A stretch of DNA of 64,000 bases from Ctenosaura bakeri (taxonomy: Eukaryota; Chordata; Lepidosauria; Squamata; Iguanidae): contig CAOLHI010002503.1 in the NCBI GenBank assembly GCA_948474755.1, positions 124,001 to 188,000 on the forward strand, read 5' to 3'. Of the stretch, positions 48,385 to 59,237 are shown one piece after another. Both the position numbers and the translations under genes were made by a program. A model generated the notes under the pieces. That model ran no database searches. It was not told the origin of the DNA and saw nothing but the letters and a program-made list of their open reading frames with translations. Position 1 is the stretch's first letter; every line of letters begins with the position of its first letter.

Positions 48385-48650
48385 CAGCTTTGGCCATCGA
48401 TACAGGCATAAATAAAGTAATAATAAAAAAAAATTTAACCATAAAATGTATTTTATTCAACAGATGTAACACAGATTTAGTTATAATAGAACTGAATTCA
48501 GACAAGTACTTAACTGTTGCATTGAATTCTGGCCATGGTAACCACATCACAGTTAATGTGACATATCAACCAAATGGAATAGTTGCAAATGCACAGAAAT
48601 AAAAGTAAGCCGGCTGCTGTTAGTGAAGCTTACAAAAAATCAATATTAAT
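48385..48650. other. Candidate conserved non-coding element
   Basis: Non-repetitive, AT-rich, with a 70-codon plus frame (48390-48602) preceded at 48462 by an acceptor-like TATTTTATTCAACAG. I do not recognise the peptide. It could be conserved non-coding DNA or chance. Confidence 0.25.
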
Positions 48651-49817
48651 CTTTTGTATTTCAGTTCTTCATTGGAACCTTGCTCTGCCCATCAAGGGTA
48701 ACGTTATTTAAACATAATTTCTGAATAATTGCAGAGATAACCTGACTGATAAATAATGCAAAGCTATTATGTTCCATTCCCAATGTTGTTTACACTCAGA
48801 GTGTACAAAGAGTGAGTAAAATCTAAAGAATTTAAACTTTAAAAAAATTCCCTTGTATTTGCTATTTCACTAACCTTTGCAATCCTTCCTCAGACATGCA
48901 GTTGTGTTGATATCCATCCATACCATAATGTGAGGCACAGTTTAACATATTGATTTCACATTTTATTGTTAAGGAGAGAAAGTGATGCTTCTTCTCATAG
49001 CTTTTAGCACAGGGAGCCATTTTGGGAATGGAAAGATTTGGTACGTTAACAATTTTTTTTTAAATGATATATGTTGGACTAGTCTAGTAGTGTGTCAGCT
49101 GAAGTCTTAAGAGATATTTCTCTTGATTGATTTGGTTCTTATCTCTGTGACCATTGCTTGCTTGTCTCTTCAGTATTATGGTTTTTAAAAAACTTTTTTT
49201 AATCGGTTTGGAGATTGGATTGGTAGTATCACAAAAAAGCTAAAGCCAGTTCCCTTGGTTCCAATTTGATGCCTGTTCCAACTGTTTACTTTGGATGACA
49301 GGATTTGTTGACATCATGTATTATTCCTGCGTGCCTGCCAAATATATTTTGTTGTAGTCTGTCTCCGGTTAGGTGTTTGGGATTATTTTGTGCTGTCTTT
49401 GTTGTCTCGATTTTGGACTAATATAGTAATGGATGAGCTGGAATGTCTTTTTTCAGATTATGTGGCTTGTGATGCTATCAAGTTCCTCAGCAGGTTAGAA
49501 CAAATTCATATATTTTGTAATTCCACGGAGAGCTATAATACAATAATAGTTGGGGTTTTGGCTTCATGTCCCTAACTGGATGAATGTTAAATTGATTATA
49601 ATGATTTCATTTTTGTTTGCTTCTTTGTTATATCCCACTTTTTGCCCAACATGGGACCTGAGGCGACTCACAATTGAATGAAAAACAAAGTGCAAAGTAA
49701 TAAAAAAAAAGTTTTAAAAATTAAATAACATGTCTTATTATCCCTCTCCACTAATTTGAAAGAGTTTTAAAGCATAAAATGCAGCAGACACATCCCACTA
49801 AAAGACCCTTCTGTAAC
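48651..49817. other. Unannotated DNA with a LINE-end remnant
   Basis: At about 49630-49680 the text TATCCCACTTTTTGCCCAAC, then CTGAGGCGACTCACAA, is the antisense of a common reptile LINE 3' end. Nothing else recognised. Confidence 0.4.
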
Positions 49818-49820
49818 AAT

Positions 49821-50274
49821 GGGCTTTTCCGCACTTTGGAGGGGAAATGGGGCAGTCCATTACTTACTGGACTGGCACGCTCCTCCTGATGATCCAGAAT
49901 GATTCAGAGGTGTGTGTGCCTGCTTTACACAGTCTCTGGTGACGAAAATGGAGGCTTCTGGTTGGCAAAGGCTCTCCACCAATCGGAGAAGCTCTCCAGC
50001 CGGAAGCCCGCCCCCAGAAGATCTGCAGACTCACACCAGAGCGCGCCTGTAGATCTATACTTTACAGAGCGACGGGCTGGAACTCACCGCAATATTGAAA
50101 GTCCTCTTTTAATCGGTCTTTCAATAGCACGGGCAACCAGCAGTTCTGGGCGTTCCAGAGCAGGCTGAAGTCCGGACAAACAGTAAGTAGTTCGAACCCA
50201 GCTCGCCCTCAAGTGTGAATGTTCTTGTGGGAGGACACACCAGCCCATTTCAAAAATAAAATGCGGAAAAGGCC
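49821..50274. mobile_element. Non-autonomous transposon, hairpin family, AAT duplication
   Basis: The 454-bp element has ends GGGCTTTTCCGCA and TGCGGAAAAGGCC and an exact 3-bp duplication AAT (49818-49820 and 50275-50277). Internal hairpins are AGATCTGCAG...CTGTAGATCT (50019-50056) and TTGAAAG...CTTTCAA (about 50095-50123). Order and sequence match the elements at 19441 and 50475 but in the opposite orientation. For example, the CTCCACCAATCGG-to-CCAGCCGG segment is the reverse of CTGGCTGG to GGTTGGTGGAG at 50475. It sits only 200 bp from that copy. Confidence 0.9.
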
Positions 50275-50313
50275 AATGACTAAATTGGCAAAAAGTCAGT
50301 GAAAACAAAAAGG

Positions 50314-51030
50314 TGGGAGCCAGAATGGTGTAGTGGTCTGTGTATTTGACTTGGACACTAAGAGACCAAGGTTCAAATCACTGATCAGCCATGAAAAACT
50401 GCTGGGTGACCATGGGCAAGTTGGCCTTTCTCAGTCTCAAAGGAGGACCATGGCAAACCCACTATGAACACATTGGTCCTTTCCCCACGGGGGTTAAAAA
50501 CGGTGTAGAGCGACCTCTGATGGAGGTCGTCTACACTGTAAAGTGGATTGGGGCAGACTACTTTTGCGTAGTTCCACACCCCAATCCTCACTAGGGCGAC
50601 TGGAAGTGGTGGCACCGCGTGCTTTTTAAAAACCACATTTTATGTGGTTTTTAAAAGGCATGGGGCGTGCAGCCGCGTCGCAGCACCCGGTGTGGATTTG
50701 CAGGCGCGCGCAAGGGCGTGCCTGCAGATCTGCCAGGGGTGGGATTTCTGGCTGGCGAGGTTCTCTGGTTGGTGGAGAGCCTCCGCCAGTCGTAAGCCGC
50801 CATTTTGGGTGCTGCAGGATGCTGCGGGATGCCGACGAGTGTGGAGCAGCGAAAACGCGCTGCTCCACTGGCGACGGACTTACCCGGTTTAAGGTAAGCT
50901 CCGTTTCAGTGTGTTTCCAGTCGTTTCTTCACCTGCGTGTGAAAAGGGCCATTATATCAAGAAAATCCTATGATAGGTTCATTTTAGAGTTGCCATAAAT
51001 CAGAAATGACTTGAAGGCACCCAACAACGA
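50314..51030 (+). mobile_element. Sauria-type SINE, split by a transposon
   Basis: The head and body occupy 50314-50474 (TGGTGTAGTGGTCTG, GGTTCAAATCACTG, CTGGGTGACCATGGGCAAG). The tail resumes at 50951-51030 (AAGAAAATCCTATGATAGG, ATAAATCAGAAATGACTTG, CCCAACAACGACAA). Removal of 50475-50950 plus one ATT restores the usual SINE order. Confidence 0.92.
50475..50950. mobile_element. Non-autonomous transposon in a SINE, ATT duplication
   Basis: The 476-bp element has ends GGTCCTTTCCCCAC and GTGTGAAAAGGGCC with an exact 3-bp duplication ATT (50472-50474 and 50951-50953). It has the hairpin family's GGAGGTCGTCTACAC block, an AT-rich hairpin (AAAACCACAT / ATGTGGTTTT, about 50628-50656) and the shared long hairpin (50695-50730, GCAGGCGCGC...GCGTGCCTGC). 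Because the host SINE is recognisable on both sides, both element boundaries and the duplication are independently confirmed. It is the best-defined member of the family. Confidence 0.95.
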
Positions 51031-52540
51031 CAAATAAAAAGGTCTTTGCCTGATAGCAAATGAAGATGGGGAGCTTAGCCTACTGAGCAGTTACTTTATG
51101 TGACAAATAAGAGAGTTCCACAGCCTGGGAGCAGCCACATTTTAAATTTATAATGTATCAGTGATCTGGAAAAGCAAGACAGGAAATACATTGTTTAGAT
51201 TCCAATGTACTATCTTGCTGCACTGGCAGGGGGTGGAACTTCCCCCCTCCTGTCAGTTTACTGGAATTTTGGAGTGAAACAAACAATCAAAGAGGGCCCC
51301 CAAAAAGAGACCAGAGAAATGATTTCTTATTGGGGATAGATGTTGTGTTTCCTTTATGTAGTGCGCATTTTCTCCCTACAGTTGAATGTTCCTTCCTTGC
51401 TTCCTTCCTTCCTTTTAAAATGGCCAAAATATGTTTGGTGCGGTGTAGACCTGTTTGTACAGAGGGATGGAGTGATCTGGAAAACCTTTTTGGAGTTCTC
51501 ATGGGCCATATGGGCATTCTAGAAAGTGTTAAGCTGAAAGCCTACCTGCAGAGTCCTCACTGCTGTGAGTGGGCTATGATGCAAGCATGAGGCATTTTAA
51601 AAGTGAAAAAGTAAGACACTTCAGCTACTTTTTTTTTTTTTTTGCCAATAAACATAGCCTTTATCCACTGCTGTCAGTAAGAAATTTCATCAGAAATCTC
51701 CCTTCTCCACCAAAAGAGGGAGAGGGAACTTCTTTCACCAAAAGTGGATGGGTTTTTTTTTTCTAGTACAGCTCCAGCTTACATCTTAGCTATATCTTAG
51801 CTACTTATCAATGTTTTCTAATTTAAAATGTAGAGGCCTGTGATCTTTTCCTCCATTTTTTAAAAAGCAATATGAACTTATCTACTAATTGGGAGAGGGG
51901 AGGTTTGTCTCTTCAGACCCAAAATATGTTGATTCTTATTCTGATTCTTGAGGTTACAGGTACTCAAACAAACATTAAACAATTAAAATTCTATTTCCTT
52001 GAGTATCTGTCTATCTGTCTGGATAGACAGACAGACCAATGGACAGATATATGCATATGTAATAAAATATGTAGGGATGCAGTAATTTAGAGTATAATGA
52101 CTTCTGGCTTTTCAGTCTGGTGCAAAATCTGGAGCACAGTAGCCAGCAGCTTTTCAGAGATTCTGAAATATCTGGTAGACATGATGGAATGGATCCATCA
52201 TCAGCACTCCAGAGGGTACAGAGATGACAGCTATAAAAGAATTTGAGTAGAGTCAAACTATTAAACATGTTTATATAGCTCTCCATCATCCAGAGGAGAC
52301 ATTCAGGAAAACAACAACAAAAAATAAGCTTAAGTATGGAAAAAATGCGAAAGAAAGAATGAACAAACAAACGAACAAACAAACACATTAGAAAGTTGAT
52401 CCCAGGATACCATTATATTGATTGTGGAATTCTCAAGAGATGAAACCTAGCATTCAAGTCTCAGAACAGATTGTTTCAGTGAGTGAGACTTCTGGCTAAA
52501 TACAGGACATAATTACATTATTTGTCATCATTATCATCAT
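51031..52540. other. Unannotated DNA with small repeats
   Basis: About 51033-51130 resembles a common reptile dispersed repeat (AAAAAGGTCTTTGCCTGATAG, GAGTTCCACAGCCTGGGAGCAGCC). There is a T run at 51630-51644, a GTCT/AGAC fold-back at 52004-52036 and CAAA repeats at 52360-52384. No gene recognised. Confidence 0.4.
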
Positions 52541-52553
52541 TGTCTCAATTACT

Positions 52554-52910
52554 ATTGGGGACAGAGGGTTTCATACAAGTAATATACTTTTATATTTCAG
52601 TAGACTTTCCTTAAGGGCATGGTTCATGAATCCTGTCGCTAATCCCTCTGTTCCCTCAAAGGAAAATTATAATGCAGTGCATCTAGCCAGAAGATCCATC
52701 ACTGAAAGAACCTTTGGCATCCTGAAAATGAGATTCAGGTGTCTAGATTGATTGGGTAGCACATTACTTCACAGACTTGAAGTAGTATATGATTTAATCT
52801 TGGCATGTTGCTTTTTGTGCAATGTAGCCAGAAGACATGGATTAGATCTGACACAGAACTGCCCTATCCAGAGGTCCACAATCATCCCTAACATGAAGCT
52901 ACTTACCTGG
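52554..52910 (+). pseudogene. PIF/Harbinger transposase C-terminal relic
   Basis: One frame (codons from 52554; reference codon GAA at 52662) reads IGDRGF, then RAWFMNPVANPSVPSKENYN, RSITERTFGILKMRFRCLD, a TGA stop at 52749-52751, then LGSTLLHRLEVVYDLILACC and NVARRHGLDL. This is the second half of the DDE_Tnp_4 (PIF/Harbinger, HARBI1-like) nuclease. GDxG(Y/F) carries the second catalytic aspartate, and the (I/V)ERTFG-LK-RFRCL block carries the catalytic glutamate. A conserved ILACC-LxNxA segment closes the domain. The first aspartate region and the N-terminus are missing, about a dozen extra residues follow GDRGF, and the frame has at least one stop, so it is inactive. No terminal repeats were found. 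Its relation to the 3-bp-duplication MITEs in the window is inferred. Confidence 0.88.
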
Positions 52911-54155
52911 TAATTCACAGGTTTACCTTCTATAGTCAGGTAGTTACATACTGAGTTGATACCATTTTTTAAAAAATAAAACTATGTCAGCTTGGTTTCA
53001 GTTCTGAGCCTTTTATTTAGAACTGAAGGCATTGCCTACAAAAAGAGAAAAAAATCCTGCCTTCCCCCATCTCTCTTTTTCTTAATCTTTTCACATTCTG
53101 TTTAAGTCCTGAACCCTAAGCTGTTAGGGCACCTGGTACATAAAATCTGAATGATACCCCTTCCCAAGCTATAGCATAAACAGCAGATGCTGCTGGCACT
53201 GTTTAGTGGTCTCTCAAATTTACTATCTCAGCTAAGCCCTGAAATGCTACCTTATTATACATCTCGTTTATTGATTTTGATGTTTCTTTAGCTTCAGACT
53301 TCCAGATCCAGGATTTAAAGGAGCAGTTTGAGATGCTGAACTTAGTTTGTGGATAGGATTTGGCCCCTTGGCCACTATATTGCATCTCTGACATGGAAGT
53401 CACTGGCCATCCCTGTTTCCTAACATTTCCACCCCTCCAAGTCAGCTGCTGTTGCTATATTTGCTGTAACTTGTCAAAAGGATGGCATAGTGCCACTTGT
53501 TAGCTTCCTCAAACCCCACTTTGTGATCCCTGAGTCCCCCAGTTTTTAATTTATTATGATTTTTGCCTGAAAATGACAGAACCCTTTAAACACATGAAAA
53601 TACCCCATCCACATGGGCCCTGAACCCCTATTACCAACAAATATTTCCATTTTCTTCTTCAGTCTTCTGCAAAGTAGTGACAGGAAATGACATGACATCA
53701 CTTCTTTTTGCTGTTTCAAGCTGGACAGCAGACATGGAGGTATGGAAGTATTTGGGCTTGGTCTGTGTTTGGGAGTGTGTGGGTGCAACCTCGTGGCAGG
53801 GAGCTGGGGGAAAATGAGTCCCTGACCACTGCAAATTGCTTAATCCTGCACTGAACAATCTGGATATCAAATTGTCTCAAAATCAGTAGTCTAGTTAGTC
53901 AGCTCCCTGTCTCAAAATCAGTTTCAAAGCAGTAGTGTGAGTAAAGTTCATTACAGTTATCAAGACAGGAAAAGAAATGCAATGTCTATCTTTTAGGTCT
54001 TGTTCTATGTGGATTTTACAATAAAATGTGTCTAAAAGGGACTAAAATGGTCTTGTCCTGGTGCATGGTGGTTAAAAACAAGGCCTTCGGGAAATAGTGG
54101 ATATAATCCAAGGAATAAAAATACTCAAGCTGAGTGATGTAATGTGTATGGGAGT
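52911..54155. other. Unannotated DNA
   Basis: No repeat or exon recognised. Confidence 0.35.
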
Positions 54156-54159
54156 ATCT

Positions 54160-54178
54160 AAAAAAAAAAAAAAAAAAA
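54160..54178. repeat. A run
   Basis: Nineteen As followed by GGGGG. I see no SINE or LINE body upstream that would make this a retroposon tail. Confidence 0.85.
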
Positions 54179-54832
54179 GGGGGAATGATGAGATATTGAA
54201 GACATAATCACGAAGCATCTCAATAAATAAGAATGAGAGCCATCTAGAGAAATCTAAACAATAGCCTAAGGGCTTTGTTGATATTTTCAGATAGATTTAA
54301 AAAGAGAATCTATAGGATATGGGTAAACTGTGAACAAGTACAAAAAAGTTTGTGGCAGGAACCCCAGCCAGCCTGAAGCTCAGAAAGAAAGAGATGTTAC
54401 AAAATAGTAAATGTCAATTTGTTTGGACTAGATCCAGCAAGACCTGGATTCAAATCCCTGCTTAGAAGCATTATTGTATATCTTTTTCATACAAGATGTC
54501 TAAAATGGAATGATAGTTGGATAGTATTGCTGTTGGGAAAATGTAAGACATTTGGTGGCTCTCTCTAATGGAGTAATTACTGCTCTAGACAGAAGTTAGA
54601 AGTGGTAACCAGTCCACCTATCCACCACCAACACTATCTAGTGAGAAAGAAGTCAAACATAGTCTTTGCCATAAGGTATACAAAAATACTTTACTCATTG
54701 ATACTTGTACATAATAAATAAAGGTTCATCTTTGTGGGGAAAAATTAGGAAAAAAGTTTTACATGGTTTCAGAAGAGTTGGAGCATATCTTCCAGAGAGA
54801 GGTCTGAAAAAGCACATGCTTCATGGAACTAA

Positions 54833-55011
54833 GGCATTTCTGCACTAGACTGTTATAGCACTATGATTCCACTTTCAACCTCCTATGGAATCCTGGGGTT
54901 TGCAGTTTCAGGAGGGTCCAATTGGCCCCTCCTGAAACTGCAAACTCTAGGATTCCATAGGCGGTTGAAAGTGGAATCATAGCACTATTACAGTCTAGTG
55001 CGGAAATGGCC
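54833..55011. mobile_element. Fold-back MITE, imperfect duplication
   Basis: The 179-bp hairpin element has ends GGCATTTCTGCACTAGACTG (one base lost near the terminus) and CAGTCTAGTGCGGAAATGGCC. The loop is AGGGTCCAATTGGCCCCT. The flanks TAA / AAA are compatible with a mutated 3-bp duplication. It is the same family as 42968 and 59377. Confidence 0.9.
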
Positions 55012-55460
55012 AAAGAGTGAGAGAAGAGGGAAACTAGTGTGAGCACATGAGACAGAGAGAGCAAAGGAATACCTACATCATGCAGGAAAGGAGAGTGGTG
55101 TGAACAAACAACAGGAAATAGCCATAAACATGTTGTGCCTAAACTCCTACACAGCTACATGCAATCTAACTACCAGTGAGTACAGGCATGCAAAGGCTGC
55201 ATTGCACAATGTTGTGGCTTCCATTTTCCATTTCCTCTTCCTATAATTCCAGTTTTTTGCCCCTTCCCTCCCCAAAATATCCATTTGTCAATCCTAATTA
55301 CAGCACTGTTATGTCAAAAGGAGGTGGATGATGGGATTTTAGCACACTGCACTAAATCCTCCCTCATACCGCTCCACTCTGAACAAGAATGTGGCTCAGA
55401 GGCAAGCAAAAGCAAACATACAGCAGAGTTAGAAAACACAGCCACAAGAAGCGTGGGCAG
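55012..55460. other. Unannotated DNA
   Basis: No gene or repeat recognised. It may include flank or internal sequence of the LTR-like block that follows. Confidence 0.35.
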
Positions 55461-55465
55461 CAGAG

Positions 55466-55885
55466 TGTAACATGCAGCACTAGCACTGACCCCAAACTAC
55501 CCACTGGTTAGGAACACTAGCACAGAGAGTTGTCATCCAAAAAATACCTGGAGGCTTTTATTCTTCAGTTCCAATATATACATCTGTACAACAGGATTTG
55601 CAGATCCTCAAACAAAGGTTCAAAATTCCGTCATCACATCAGGCAGAGGTTTGCTCGGACAGAGCTCCGGCGTCAGCAAGAGTCAGGGAGACCGAGAGAA
55701 AGACCTGCCTGAGCTCACCTCTTATACACAGGGACCATGACTGATGTAACCCCTTCCCAGGATTGCATACCACTATGACTCAGCCTTACTGTCCCTTGAG
55801 GATTGCATCATGACTTGCAAAGTCATTCCCCAGGTGCTTTCCCACATAAGCATCAAAAGTATTTTTAATTAGGGCAAAAGTCACA
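55466..55885 (-). mobile_element. LTR-like block (minus strand)
   Basis: On the minus strand a TATA-like GTGTATAAGAGG (plus about 55729-55740) is followed about 175 bp later by a poly(A) signal AATAAAAGCC (plus 55556-55562) and then a T/G-rich tail ending in GTTACA. This is the order of an LTR's U3-R-U5. The left terminus TGTAACATGC (plus 55466) is plausible, but the right end (TCACA at 55885 or ATCA near 55855) and the duplication are not established. Confidence 0.5.
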
Positions 55886-57585
55886 GCAATCTTTTCCCAA
55901 CGTTTGACTTCTTTTTTCTGATGTCAGAGTTCCTTCTTTCTTGTACCCCAGTGTAGGGGTCAAGTGGATGCAAGTGGACACACTCTGGATGTGTGTTGAA
56001 TTTGGTTCTCAAAGGAGTGTTCCAGCTCACCATTCTAACATGATTTCTGGTTGGGAAAGTAGAAGGTACATAAACACAAACCATTATGGATGAAGCCTCC
56101 ACAGGAGACTTCCTCAATATCCTTGTTTCTTCCTTGCACTGTTATCCCTCCTGCACTCTACTGGAATTGCAGCACAACATCAAAGAAGTCTGTTTGTGGA
56201 CTGTCTCCAATTTTGCCACTGTTGGAGTGGGCTGTTTCTTTTATTTTTTTCAAATGTTGTGGGAGTTTGACCCTGCTGTTAGTGGGGTAGTTCTTCAACC
56301 TTGGAAATAGGGAGAGATTGGAGGTGAGATGGGTGATACAGAAATCAGGGAAAAGGCCAGGGAGTGAAATCAAGAGATCCAGAGGAAAAGAGAGGCAGAT
56401 TCACAGATGGGAAGAAAAAAGGACTCTCCTTCTCCCTTTACTACAAAGTAGGGAGGCACATTTGTCAGACTGAAGAGAGAAGGGGAATTGGGAGATCCAA
56501 GAGGGGGAAAGGGAGGCAGATTTCTGAGGAGGCAGTGCAATGGGTGGTTTTTTTTTTTGAAGGGCAGGATGATTGCACAATTCAAATTAACACCATTAAA
56601 AACAAGGTGGGAAACATTGGGAGCATCAGGACTGTCAGGTTACCCTTCATGATATGTTAATGAGCTATGTAGTATGTAGTAGATGTAGCTGAGAACCATT
56701 AGGTAAACACTGCCTGGTACTGGAATGGAATGCACTGATAACAGCAGCCAGATTCCCAGGGACCTCAAATGAGGGAGGGGTCTTGGGGGATCTTAAGCTC
56801 AATCACTTTCGCTTTCCTTCAGTCTTCGCACTAAAGTCATTACATGTACACTCCAAATAAATAGTATGTTATGCATCATACTATTTGAGTGTGGATTCTG
56901 TTTCTGACAAGGACAGTTTCCAGGGTTATAGCCAAATATGGATGAAAGACAAGGAACTGGGAGGGAAAGGCAATTGGAAAGTACTTGGAGGTCATCCCAC
57001 ACAGTTCCCAGTTCAGGAATCTAAAGTACAAATATTGACCATTATCAGGGCACTGGAACCAATGTGTGAAATATAACATTTCAAACTCAGTAGTAAAATG
57101 ATCAAATAAACCCTGACTCTCTAGCAGGAAAAGTGGTTAGTGTGAATATGCCTTTAGTCTAACATGATGTCATAGAATTAGCAGGGGTGAACAATGTAAT
57201 AAATAAATAAATGCAGGATTAGAAAACATGGATTTCAAATCAATCATCTCTCTTTTACAAAGCTATCTGTTAGAAAAAGGCAGATGTAGCAAATGGATAT
57301 GTGTAAGTCTCAACAGATTAAAATGCTACTAAACTAGGTTCAATTTATGGTTGTTGCAGATTTCTGAAACAGCTTTACCTTCATTTGGTACTGCATTCTT
57401 TTTCTCCATAACCAATATACTTAAATATTTAATCAGGGAATACCTGATTGTAGTAAGGTGTCATAAATTATGCATTAAAACCCCCGCACTAAACTTGCTA
57501 TCTCTTAGAAATTTGCATGGTTTCCAATTCTGACCTGTACTTCATCATTTTATGGCATTTGAAACTAATTTCTCCCCACCCCCCC
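55886..57585. other. Unannotated DNA
   Basis: Short open frames on both strands (56086-57079), but none with a domain. There is a small (AAAT)n run near 57201-57213. Confidence 0.35.
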
Positions 57586-57591
57586 TTTACT

Positions 57592-58020
57592 GAGAGGGCT
57601 TCGGTCCAGATTATTTGAAAGACTTTATCCCCCTACACAAACCTGCCAGAGCTTTAAGATCTCCAGGGCAAGGCTTTCTCATGGTTCTGCTACCATCCCA
57701 GGATCACCTGGTGAGGATGTGGGAGCGAGCCTTTTCAATGGCTGCTCTCACCCTCTGGAACCCCCTTCTTCAGAAATCTCAGCTGGACCTCTCCTTTCAT
57801 CAGCAGGCAAAAACATTCTTATTTAAGCAGGTCAGATTTTAATTTATCAAAAAGTTTTTTTAAAAAGTGGGTTTTTAAAAATAATATTATATGTCTTCTA
57901 ATGGTTTTAACTGTTTTAAATGCTTTAGTAATGTTTTTACCTTTTTGGAAGGCACTTTGGAAGGTCCCAGTCTGGGAGAAAGGCAGCATATAAATATGAT
58001 AAATAAATAATAAAATAAAC
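57592..58020 (+). pseudogene. LINE 3' end (L2/Vingi/CR1 group, unresolved)
   Basis: The frame 57615-57842 ends in a LINE ORF2-like C-terminus: WERAFSMAALTLWNPLLQKS, then FHQQAKTFLFKQ. It is followed by an AT-rich 3' UTR (GTTTTAACTGTTTTAAATGC) and the closing text GGAAGGCACTTTGGAAGG to AAAGGCAGCATATAAATATG, with an AAATAA tail. This is the layout of reptile LINE 3' ends whose last residues read W(N)xLP...FKxxLKTxLF. It is 5'-truncated and inactive. Confidence 0.65.
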
Positions 58021-58079
58021 AATAAAATGAAATAAAATAGTGGTTGTTTGAAAATTAACAAGAAAAGAGTAAAGGCACT

Positions 58080-58560
58080 TCATTTTAATTACACATGTTA
58101 CAATTATATAATGGCTTCAGCTTCGTGCAATGAGGTTAGGATTTGCTAAACCCAGCTTTGCATGTTTATTTTTTTCTTTCACTTTAGTCAATAATTAGTG
58201 AAATATTAATCCAGATTTTTTTATTAGCGCCGAGAAAAACGTTCTGCTAAATTATTTCTGAAACAACGGCAAAACCATTTAGAGGCTAGCCATAGAAAGC
58301 AAAAAGAGTAAACTGTTGTGTTTCACAGTAATATTGCCTCCTAAACAATTTATAATGACAATGCAGAGTTTGCTGTCCAAATGGTGTAAACATTACATTT
58401 GGTAGTGATTTTCTTGCAAAAACAAAACAAAGGAGATTCATTTCACATAATGACTATTCAGTGAGGTTCTTTGGTGTTGCACAATACATTTGTTTTAATT
58501 AAGAGATGCTGGATTAGAGAGTGCATCATATGCACCCAAAATGCTAAGAGTGCAGTGTTA
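58080..58560. other. Candidate conserved non-coding element
   Basis: Non-repetitive AT-rich DNA with many homeodomain- and forkhead-like words (TTTTAATTACAC, AATAATTAGTG, AGTCAATAATTAG, TTTTAATTAAGAG). There is no gene-like frame and no transposon remnant for nearly 500 bp. The look is that of a vertebrate conserved non-coding element, but conservation is untested. Confidence 0.35.
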
Positions 58561-59237
58561 ACAACAGGTTCGAAGAGAATAAGATCAGATGTTAGTGTCT
58601 ACTATGCACATTTTATTCACTAACATAGACAAAGGTAATGATTCTTTCTGCTTCTTTCTTGTACTTGGCTCCTCAAATCAATTTCTGCCCCAAAGCAAGT
58701 AACTAGAATATTGTAAGACTATAATGTGCTATTTTGCCCTAGACACATAGTCCACAATGTTTTGATTTGCAGTGGGTGTGACATGTTAATCTATATATGG
58801 AACTTATTTATCTTCAAGGACCATAACCCAGTGGCAGAGCACATTCTTTGCCTGTCTATGCTTATTCTCTGAAGTTTCAAGTGGGGCTGAGAAAATACTG
58901 AAAACCCTGGGGAAACATCACGATCAGTGCCAGTCAGGTATGAGAATCATACAGCTGGGAATTGGACTGCATCTCCCAGTGTTCTTTAATGTCACGTGTG
59001 TTGGCAAGGGCTGCTAGCACTTGCTATTGAACACTATCTGGAAATTCAGGACTAGATAGATCATTAATCTATCTAGGAAGGAGCTTTCTGTAAATACAGA
59101 AGGCTGTTACTTTACAGATAAGGATTCTGAGTATAAGTAGAGGTTTGGCCTGGGTCTCATCGCAATTAACAACCTCATCTTTGCATTCACTTGGAGTGTT
59201 TACTCAGATGAAAGTCCAATTATGGCCTAAATAGTCT
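58561..59237. other. Unannotated DNA
   Basis: Contains a small hAT-MITE-like remnant at about 58955-58983 (GCTGGGAATTGGACTGCATCTCCCAG). Otherwise nothing recognised. Confidence 0.4.

Noticed and set aside
48390..48602. Internal exon with acceptor-like CAACAG
   Set aside because: The peptide is unknown, the frame is short, and no donor consensus follows before the stop.
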